This document shows positions 33,801 to 45,170 of a stretch of DNA of 64,000 nt, one piece after another (the first letter of the stretch is position 1; every line of letters begins with the position of its first letter). Source of the stretch: Loripinus fragilis (Eukaryota > Mollusca > Bivalvia > Lucinida > Lucinidae); contig OZ026524.1 of assembly GCA_964019695.1 (NCBI GenBank), positions 28,250,164-28,314,163 on the forward strand. The letters run 5' to 3'. The position numbers were made by a program, and so were the translations under genes. Below the pieces are notes generated by a model, which saw only the letters and a program-made list of their open reading frames with translations, was not told where the DNA came from and searched no databases.

Positions 33801-36800
33801 GACGGACCATTCAAATTCATTTAGACTGCCTTATGTTCTTGGTGTAACATTCACATTCATTTAGACTGCCTTGCGTATCTTGAAGGACCATTCACATTCA
33901 TTTAGACTGCCTTGCGTATCTTGACGGACCATTCACATTCATTTAGACTGCCTTATGTTCTTGGTGTAACATTCACATTCATTTAGACTGCCTTGCGTAT
34001 CTTGACGGACCATTCACATTCATTTCGGCTGCCTTGCGTATCTTGACGGACCATTCACATTCATTTAGACTGCCTTGCGTATCTTGACGGAACATTCACA
34101 TTCATTTAGACAGCCTTATGTTCTTGGTGTAACATTCACATTCATTTCGGCTGCCTTGCGTATCTTGACGGACCATTCACATTCATTTATACAGCCTTGC
34201 GTATCTTGACGGACCATTCACATTCATTTAGACTGCCTTGCGTATCTTGACGGAACATTCACATTCATTTAGACTGCCTTATGTTCTTGGTGTAACATTC
34301 ACATTCATTTCGGCTGCCTTGCGTATCTTGACGGAACATTCACATTCATTTAGACTGCCTTATGTTCTTGGTGTAACATTCACATTCATTTAGACTGCCT
34401 TGCGTATCTTGACGGAACATTCACATTCATTTAGACTGCCTTATGTTCTTGGTGTAACATTCACATTCATTTCGGCTGCCTTGCGTATCTTGACGGACCA
34501 TTCACATTCATTTAGACTGCCATATGTTCTTGGTGTAACATTCACATTCATTTAGACTGCCTTGCGTATCTTGACGGACCATTCACATTCATTTAGACTG
34601 CCTTGCGTATCTTGACGGAACATTCACATTCATTTAGACTGCCTTGCGTATCTTGACGGACCATTCACATTCATTTAGACTGCCTTGCGTATCTTGACGG
34701 AACATTCACATTCATTTAGACTGCCTTATGTTCTTGGTGTAACATTCACATTCATTTCGGCTGCCTTGCGTATCTTGACGGACCATTCACATTCATTTAG
34801 ACTGCCTTATGTTCTTGGTGTAACATTCACATTCATTTAGACTGCCTTGCGTATCTTGACGGAACATTCACATTCATTTAGACTGCCTTATGTTCTTGGT
34901 GTAACATTCACATTCATTTAGACTGCCTTGCGTATCTTGACGGAACATTCACATTCATTTAGACTGCCTTATGTTCTTGGTGTAACATTCACATTCATTT
35001 AGACTGCCTTGCGTATCTTGACGGACCATTCACATTCATTTAGACTGCATTGCGTATCTCGACGGAACATTCACATTCATTTAGACTGCCTTGCGTATCT
35101 TGATGTAACATTCACATTCATTTCGGCTGCCTTGCGTATCTTGACGGAACATTCACATTCATTTAGACTGCCTTGCGTATCTTGACGGACCATTCACATT
35201 CATTTAGACTGCCTTGCGTATCTTGACGGAACATTCACATTCATTTAGACTGCCTTGCGTATCTTGATGTAACATTCACATTCATTTCGGCTGCCTTGCG
35301 TATCTTGACGGACCATTCACATTCATTTAGACTGCCTTGCGTATCTTGACGGAACATTCACATTCATTTCGGCTGCCTTGCGTATCTTGACGGACCATTC
35401 ACATTCATTTAGACTGCCTTATGTTTTTGGTGTAACATTCACATTCATTTCGGCTGCCTTGCGTATCTTGACGGAACATTCACATTCATTTAGACTGCCT
35501 TATGTTTTTGGTGTAACATTCACATTCATTTCGGCTGCCTTGCGTATCTTGACGGAACATTAACATGCATTTACACTGCCTTGCGTATCTTGACGGAACA
35601 TTCACATTCATTTAGACTGCCTTATGTTCTTGATGTAACATTCACATTCATTTCGGCTGCTTTGCGTATCTTGGCGGAACATTCACATTCATTTAGACTG
35701 CCTTATGTTTTTGGTGTAACATTCACATTCATTTCGGCTGCCTTGCGTATCTTGACGGAACATTCACATTCATTTAGACTGCCTTATGTTTTTGGTGTAA
35801 CATTCACATTCATTTCGGCTGCCTTGCGTATCTTGATGGAACATTAACATGCATTTACACTGCCTTGCGTATCTTGACGGAACATTCACATTCATTTAGA
35901 CTGCCTTATGTTCTTGATGTAACATTCACATTCATTTCGGCTGCTTTGCGTATCTTGGCAGAACATTCACATTCATTTAGACTGCCTTATGTTTTTGGTG
36001 TAACATTCACGTTCATTAAGACTGCCTTACGTTCTTGATGTAACATTCACATTAATTTAGACTGCCTTAAGTTCTTGAAGTACCATCACATTCTTTTAGA
36101 CTGCCTTACGTTCTTGATGTAACATTCACATTAATTTAGACTACCTTGCGTGCTTGATGTAACACTCAGATACATGTACATCTGGATTTTCATACGTTTT
36201 TATGTAACATTCATTTAGACAGCCTTATTTTTCTTGAAATAACATTTAGATTCATCTAGACTACATTTAATTACACCTTTAGATTAATCTGGACTGCATC
36301 ACCTCCCTTGAAATAGCATTCGCGTTCATCTAGACTGCATCACCTCCCTTAGAATAGCATTCACGTTGATGTTGATCTAGACTGCACTACCTCCCTTGAA
36401 GTAGCATTCAGATTCATCTTGCCACATTGCGTTCCATAAAACAACAATCACGTTCATATTGAGCGCATAAAATTCATGGGCGGATCCAGAGGGGGGACAG
36501 GGGGTCCGCCCCCCCCCCTGAAAAATCACAAAAATATAGGGTTTCCTAGCATTATTGATCCGGATCCCCTAAAATCATAAAGCTACCAAGCTAGCATTTA
36601 ATGGTGGGCCATAATCAGCAGGCCAGCGAAACGCCAAAGTTCGACCCCTCTGACAAAACGTTCTGGACCCGCGCATGAAATCTTTTGAAATAACATTCAC
36701 GTTCATCTAGACTACACTGCGTCACTTAGCAGGAATGCGACTGTTAATTCGAGTGACTCAATTTAGTCAAGCCATTTTTGCCAGGCACCATTTTAATATA

Positions 36801-39800
36801 GGCTGTTCAAGCCATGCAAACTGTTGCGTTATCATGTAATAGACCAAGTAAGAAAATGGGGATTTCTATTAACGTATAACTGTCTATTACAGATGCGGAG
36901 AGGTGTTCTGTAGAAAGTGTCTCCGACTTCAAAGAAAACTGAACAGACTAGCACAGCCTGATCCGGATGGTGTACTTTGCAAGGTACGTGTATGTCGTAA
37001 ACTATAAGATTTTGGTTATTAATTGCATTATCAAGCAACGAAGGCCCAGGCGAGTCTGCGCAGTTGCTCGCATCGCTGCTGGTACACATAAAGTATGGAT
37101 GTATATGAAGAAAAGTAAGAAAGACTCAATCCAAAAAGACCTATAATTTCAGACCAAAAAATTTGGCATCTTACCTCATTGGATACGTCATCGTGAAAAT
37201 TAAAGAAAGCTATTGCACAAAATCCTATTTACTGGCCCAAGCTAGTTCGAGACTCATCAGAGGCACTGGCGTGTGTCCTTGAGCAAGACATCCTCTGCTT
37301 AGTACTGGTACAACCCAAGATGAAAGGAAAAACGTCCGGATATGACTGAAAATGTGTTGACTTGGACGTAAAGCATGATTACAAACTCACAAATATTCTG
37401 GCTGAAATGAGTGTTAATTCTGAGTGTGACGCTCGTTAAGTACTATGGTCGTATGGGCGGATCCAGAGGGGGACAGAGGATCCGGACCCCCCCTCTGGAG
37501 ACTCACAAGTTGCTATATGTTTCCTAAGAAATACTTGTACGGACCTCCCTCACCAAAGCAGGACCCCCCTAACGGTATTTGCTTGATCCGTGCTCAGCAC
37601 AGTTAAGATTTGGAGTGCTCATTTTGACAAGTACAAAATCAGTATATGAAGCTATTAATATGCTCAACAAAATTGTGCGTTTTTTTCAAATATATTCTAA
37701 ATCTGGAACTGTTTAGCATGTTATATAAACTAACCAAAATAAGTTAAGCCCCATGTCAGTTGTTTTCCAAAGACATAATGTAAATATTCCAAAGTTTAGT
37801 TGTCAATTTCAAAAATATGCAAAATAATTGAAAACTGAAACTCAGCTAAAGTGTGAGATATTAGTTTACAAAGTTTCAATCGAAAATATCCATTGCTGAA
37901 TAATCCTTGAGTACCCATATTTTGGCAAGTTAACTACATATTTGATCATTTTAGGTGTGTGAAAAGTGCTTTGCGGAAAGTCACGAAGAGAGCGGCATGG
38001 CTAAACGATCTTTGACAGAAATGTTCGTGAAAGTACGAAAAATGACGAAAGATGAACTCAACGATATCCGTTGTGATTTAATCATTGAAAAAAGAAATGC
38101 TAGTGTGATTCCTGCTTTTTGGAGAGATCAGTAAGTTAAACCATATCTGACGCTTTTACTTTTTCAGGCCTCAAGATAAACGTTTTCAGGCCTCCAGATA
38201 AGAGAGTGTATTTTAAAATTAGTTTTCTTATTTCTCAACCAAAAATATGTTGTGTGTACTGAAAAGAACCATTTCAATGGCCTTCTATGCAATTGTGGCA
38301 GACTTTAACACCTTTTTCAAGAATGACCTGACGACACGATTTGAAAATAAACTGCAAAAATTTTAAGTGGTAGTGCGATCATGCTATCACACTCGCTAGA
38401 AATGTACAAAATATGAAACCTGTGTAAAATTGCACGCAAATCTTGTGTTTTATCTATTTTCATCAGCTCGTGTAACATCGCTTAAGTGCTATAGTGTTCT
38501 AAGTGACATTTTGGTCAAAAATTAGTTATGCATACCGTTGGGAAGGGGACCAAATCTTCTATCTACTGGTGAAGGTTTCATTTGCCTATCTCTTCCCATA
38601 CCTATGCTTTTCTGTTGTATCTACAAAATGACAATTTCGTTCAGTGTTTTAGTGTTCTAAGTGATTTTCATCCAATGGCCAATGATGATTATGTCACGTT
38701 ACTGGGTGAGTTCAGTGTCATACTGTTCTATCTGCATAAAGTCACTTCCCTTGGATAAATTGCTAAAAATTGCAGTTACCTCCCTTACACGAATTTAAAT
38801 GTCCTAAATTGAAGAGGTTCGTCGGCCTTATGATGAACTAATGGCTATATCGGCTACTTGTAGGTCCAAATAATCCGCTCAGTCAAAAAATATACCGCAA
38901 ATTGATCCATGGACAGAATAATAAGTTGTAGAAACAAATTACCTCCCTAATGCATATTTAAACTGCCTTAATTGAAGTAATTTGTCGATGTCATTTAAAA
39001 TCAATGGTTACATCTGCTTCTTTTAGGTCTAAATTATCAGTTTAGTCTAAAATATTATACAAATTTACCCCATTGACAGAAAAATTAACTGTAGAAGCAG
39101 ATTACCTCCCTTACATAAATTTTAATGGGATAATCTGTGCGGTTTGTTACTGTAATGCCAAATATATGACTAAATCTGCTGCTTTTCGGTACAAATAATC
39201 ATTTCTGTTCAGACTAGTATATGAATTGACCCCATAAACAGAATTATAAGTTGTAGGAAAATATAGAACACTATAGCACTGAACGCAGATGACGATTTTT
39301 AGGGCATAATGTTCTATCTGCAAACCGTAAAATGCGCATTTATCCCATATTACTGTAAAACTTTCTTCAAAGCAAGGTCATTAACACTGTATGTATATAT
39401 TTTAACCCTCTGGTATAATTCAAAGGTCTGTGATAAATAAAGCATAAAAAATCAGGATATTAAAATTTTCAAACTAATTTTTCTCAAAACTTGTGCAACT
39501 ATAGCACTGAATTGACGATATATTCAATAACACATGAGTACTCATGTAAGATCATTTATACCACCTTTACCAACTTAAGCATGAAATATCTCGTACTGAG
39601 CAAGGTCTACACTGATGTAGGTGGTATAAAATAGTTATACCATGTTTGTCCACCTGTACGTAAGATAATCCACTCGCTAAAGCTCGTGGATTATCTCCAC
39701 GTACAGGCGGACAACCCATGGTATAACTTGTACTTATTTATGCTTACCTTACAGATTCCATGTAGATATTTTGCGAGAGTGTCGTCGTCTCCTTGAAGGC

Positions 39801-42800
39801 TTTAGTATTGCAACGAGTTCCTCAAAAACCTATATTCACAAAACTGTTCAGGAGCTGAGACATCTTGTTGAAGTACCAGCTTGGCAGAAACCAGTCTTCT
39901 GGAAGGTATGTATCCTAATACAAGCAACATAACAAGCCATACAAGCACAAAGAAGCCAATACAGCGAATCCTTTCATCCATCAACGTTGAATTTCCGCAA
40001 CGATGTACCGCTAGAAGCTAGACAATATTTTGAATTCTTATTTTTTTCTTAAAAAAACTACTTATCAATTCTTAAATAATTTTTTTATGAAAAAGAAAAT
40101 GCTAGATACTTAATTCACGTGTACATACAGTGCATACAGTGAAACTTTGAATTTATTAACTAAAACCTATAGAGGATATTTACTTTTTTGAGGTACTACC
40201 AATTATAAATCATCGAGTGTGTTAAACATCAGAATTTTCACGAGTGTGCAGCACGATTGAAAATTCTGATATTTTCAACTCACGAGATGAAATATATTTC
40301 GTATTTACTGAAAAAAGTAAATTTTATTTTTATTTTATACTATTATAGGCTACATGCAATGTCTCACCCACTGAAAAAGGAGGTGCTAAAATGCAAAAAC
40401 AAAATATTTTAGCAAACCCAAATAATTTTGGTACCAAAATATTCGTTATGTTCTAACTAAGAACATGCATACCCATATTTGATGTTTTCTTTCACAAATA
40501 AGAAAGTTATGGGCGTTTGAAGTGAAATGCATTAAGTGAATGGAAAAGTCAGAGTCACTAGTGATTGATATCATATCATTTCACGAGTGGTCGATATCTC
40601 TTTTATTTGTCTTTGATGTGCATTGATTTGACTGCTAAGTATAAAATAAATTTTTGTTTGTGGTAGCATTGAAGATTCACAACACTACTTCATTCTATTT
40701 CATAACTACTAAATTCATATAAGGACGTCTAAACTCAATCGCTTAATAACAAACTGCTCTCCCTTAAGAAGGACCCACAACTATATTTGATCAGATGCAC
40801 AAGTAAAGTCAAACAAAGGACCTCTGACACTTGATAGGGTATCTGCCTATTTTTATATGCTTCCCAAAACTTCCATTTGCATAAGATATCACTGGTATCC
40901 TTTTGAGTTGGACGCTTGATGTACTAGAAGCAAATTAAGGTTATAATTAGGCAGATCCCTACGACAAAACAGGAGACGCTACCTAAGGGTGTAGGGGTTA
41001 CAAAATAATTTGACTTCACCAAAACATTTAGAAATCAATTATTTTCACGTGTAAGGGTATTATACTATCAATACTCGATTACAAATCACAGTGAAAGTAT
41101 TTTAAAGTCCAAAATCATGAGCATTTTATTGATTATTTTTGTTGTTGTTTTTTCGATCTAATTTGTTAAGAAATATTTTGAAGTGCAACTGTAGTCCATA
41201 TTCAAACGTGATGATAATGCATTTAACTGGTCCAATATTATGCAGCAATGTACTATACCCATGCGTAAAGTACACCTACTGTAGTATTACGCCTCAAATG
41301 GAACACAGTTTTTCGTTTTTAAAATTTTACATGAAGGTTTCTTTACCCTGAAATTTTGCATGCCAATAGATATACCAAACCCTAACTAGATATAAATTTT
41401 GGCGGAGAATGATATCAATCTCACTGCTCTGATATCTTGTAAAATTAAATAACTTTTTTTTTTGTTGGAATGAAAATACCCGTTTAGTACCTATTTTTGT
41501 GCTGTCAGTGCAATACACCTGGGATAGATATCGTAGTATTTGCTCAGCTATAAAATGTCCATTAGAGATTACAGCAGACGATTATTTTGTAACATCAAAT
41601 AGTGCGGTTTACGATGCAATCCAAGCTGCTCCTGTAGGTCTACGGTAATAGGTTTTTAACGCGTTTCATGCCTACCAAGTACCATCATTGTGCATGCTTC
41701 CGTCTGTCTACCTAACTGTAAGTTTCGTTCAATGTGTTTGTATGTGCGAGCGTACAACTAGAAATGCACAGGCCTTAAAATACGAATAAGATCACAGATG
41801 TTCGGGCACTTACATGTACTACATTTAATTTTATATCTAACTTTTACTACTTCTTTATATGATGGACAAATATGCCTGTGTTCATATGGAAGTGGCGAGA
41901 TCAATAAACAGACCCATTTATAGAATAGCTAGGCAAATGGGCGCTTCCAACAGAGGGCATTTTGGATAGTAGACATCTATAGATGTAGCGTTTAGTATGG
42001 GTCACCGTCTTTGTGACATGGTTAGATAACTGAAATATTGTTGACCTTGCTGATAAACAGCAACGCAAGCCAATACGAGCTTCATTTAAAACCCACTGAT
42101 GCATTGTAAATTGTCTTATATTAGTATATACATGGTTTTATATTCAACTGATAGTCATTCATACATATTGCTCACGGTACAAGCAGGAAATGTCATTTGG
42201 CATAAAACATTCGGAAATTCTATCCTATCCCAGCATTTATGAAAAAAGATACAAACTTTCAAAAAATATTTTTGGTTAGGGTCTTTTGGATAAAATAAAT
42301 ATTTTCGAATTAAATTTAAAGTTCCCATTTTAGATTTAATATTATTGCCAAAAAACAGTGTTCCATTTGAAGGGATATTCTACAGTAATACATTATATGT
42401 GCAAAATAATATACCAACCAAATTAGGTAAACGGACAGTTTTCATAATCTAAAGAAAAAATATGCTAAAACGTTGTAATATTTCATGACTAATGGGTTAT
42501 GAAAAGAAAGCTTACTTGTACTAATTATTTCATTATACCGGAAAAAATATTTTCAAGAGAGCACACTAAAAATCCAAATGCTAATGCTCTGGCTCGCACA
42601 GACGTCACATTTTGGGCTGTGGGATATCATCCCCCCCCCCCTCGAGTCCCAACTAGCTTTTCGCATATATATGTAAAATATGAGAACATACTTACGTGCA
42701 AAAGGATTAGTTGGGACTAAGGGGGGGGGGGTGATGTTTAAAAAATACTTTTCTATTTCCTTTATGAATACTACAAAAAGTGACCCTTTTAGCCTCAAAT

Positions 42801-45133
42801 AAAGCAGTACATTTATGGAAATAGGAAATCAAATACAAAATCATAAAATAGAGACAAATAGCGAGCTTATATATGATGATTGAAGCGTTTGATCAACTTT
42901 AATTTTTATCAAATTTATAGGCAGGGATACACTGTGATTCCCATAACCACCGTCAGATGTCCTTCGTTACGAAACTGGTCTGTAAAAATCTCCAAATTTC
43001 ATGCTCAATTTTTAATGCACTCCTCGCTAGCGAAGTTGCGTCTTTTGTCATCTAGTGATAACTTTTGCAAACAGTTTGGACCCAGAACAGGACCAACAGA
43101 ATTTGGTCCTGATCTGTAACAAACCGCTTAGGCGAAGTGCAGTGGCTCAGTTGATAGAGCGTTAGATTGGAGATCGAAGGGTTGCTGGTTTGAGCCTTAA
43201 GGCTGGCCAACTCTCTGGGTTGTGTCCTTGAGCAAGACACTTTATCCGCTACTAAGGACTGGACCAAACAAGGTAGACCTGTCCCAACATGAGACTGATA
43301 TATTGTTGACTGGGACGTAAAGAATCAAAGCAAACCGTTTTGACATTTTGATTGTGTTCTTAAAAGATTTTTTTTTAAATTTAATTTGTAAAAAATGTCA
43401 GCAATCGACTACAAAAGCGTGAAAATTTACCCAGCATGCAAAGAGTTAAATGATCTTGCCTTACCATTATTGAGCCGCGACATGTGATTTCCAACAATGT
43501 GGCATTTTTAAAAGTGCAGATCAGACGAGCCTGTGAAGCCTCCTTTTAAGCTAAGAAATTCAAAATGATGTTCAGTCAGTAGTTTAACACTCAAAGAATA
43601 TCCAAGCGACTAGCAAATGCTCTGATCAGACTGCGCGTATGCGCAGGCTGATCTTAGGCCTTGCTTGTCGCACAAACCACATTGTTGGAACTTTCATGTC
43701 GCGGCTCATATTTTTTTCTGTCTTACTCATTCACATATTACATTCAGTCAGCTTTTGTCCATGTTCTTTAGCAAGTTAAGCAATTGACATAGATGTATCA
43801 AAATACTAAAATATCTTATCATTGACACATCTTATAGCCTTGGTAGTAGTGAAGTCATCACTAACGTCAACACCGTGACGCCAATAAATCCATTATTTTT
43901 TATAAAATAAACGGCGGATACATGATTGTTAAAATGAAATTATAAAAGAAGTGTTTTGATAAATAGTTTACTCTGAATCATACAAAATTTTATCTAACTT
44001 TAAAAAGAGTTCTAAAATCAACTTTTTCAAACCTTGGCCAGCCGGGAACCAAAATAGTAAAACTTTTAAAAAAATGACAAAGTAAACAAACACATTCCAG
44101 TCTTAGATATTGCCAAGAATAAACCGGCTCTTATCTCTGGCATAGCAGAAATTCGAACCTGAAAAAAGTGCAATGTGATCTGAGTTTCATTCGATATAAT
44201 GAAATGTGAAATGGTGTTTTGAGGGTAGTGCTCTTCAAGATCCACTTTCTCATTCGTTTCCGATCTGATCACAATACAATTTCAATGGCTAATGCAAATA
44301 TAGATGCATTTAACGCTGATAGTCTCAGAAGAAAAATATCATATCTCTTTTGCGAGTAAGTGTACATTTTATAAGTGGCGCGTAACTAAAGTGGCTCACT
44401 ACATAACCTTAACCTTAATATAGTATATGACATATTGTAAGGGTAACCAAACCACAGTAAAGTAGCCGAAGACTTGTAAACTATGTACATAACCTGTACA
44501 GTATGAAAGTACAGATGAAGGCAAAGATCAGTAATAGATACAACCAAGTACCACACCTGACCAGGGACATCATATATTATAGATGTTTGTTTCGCATGAA
44601 CGATCTCTAACTTATTGGTGCATCATCTCCTAGTACAAACAACCCAAGGTACAAAACGGAGATGAACTAAGATAAGGACTCAACAGTACATGTAACTGCA
44701 TAATGGAGCAAAAGAAATCCAACAGCCTTGAAAGATTATCAATATTAAAGGACTAATGTAAATGCATGGTATAGAGCAAAGATTGTAATGTTTTTTATGT
44801 CCAGTAATGTAAACAACTATCATGCATGTGAATAAAAAAGTAAGTGAGTATGAGCAGGAAATACCTCAATCACACACTGCAGACCAACCATTCGCGCTGC
44901 GATGAAGAGCCACAGATCATTAATAGTCACAAGACACCTGGTAGATAATTAAAGTAAAGTAACCAGCTCTTTCTCGTCCTCATCAAGATGATTGCAAAAC
45001 TAGAAACACACTAAGTACTGCATAACAAAACAAGGATCAAACACAGAACCCCCACAAAAAATAAGGGCAACATTAAATAATGAATCAACAACAGACACAC
45101 CACCTTAGAATGGACAATAGCCTAAGCCACTTG

Positions 45134-45170
<37 letters not shown>

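Noticed and set aside
35378..35847. Open frames with a 27-residue repeat (HSHSFRLPYVFGVTFTFISA)
   Set aside because: They come from the 81-bp higher-order minisatellite unit, which is divisible by three. The frames are broken wherever two A or two B units adjoin, and the array is intronic.
32215..36470. Array considered as a CRISPR-like or regularly spaced structure
   Set aside because: Units are joined without unique spacers, vary at fixed positions, and lie in a eukaryotic intron.
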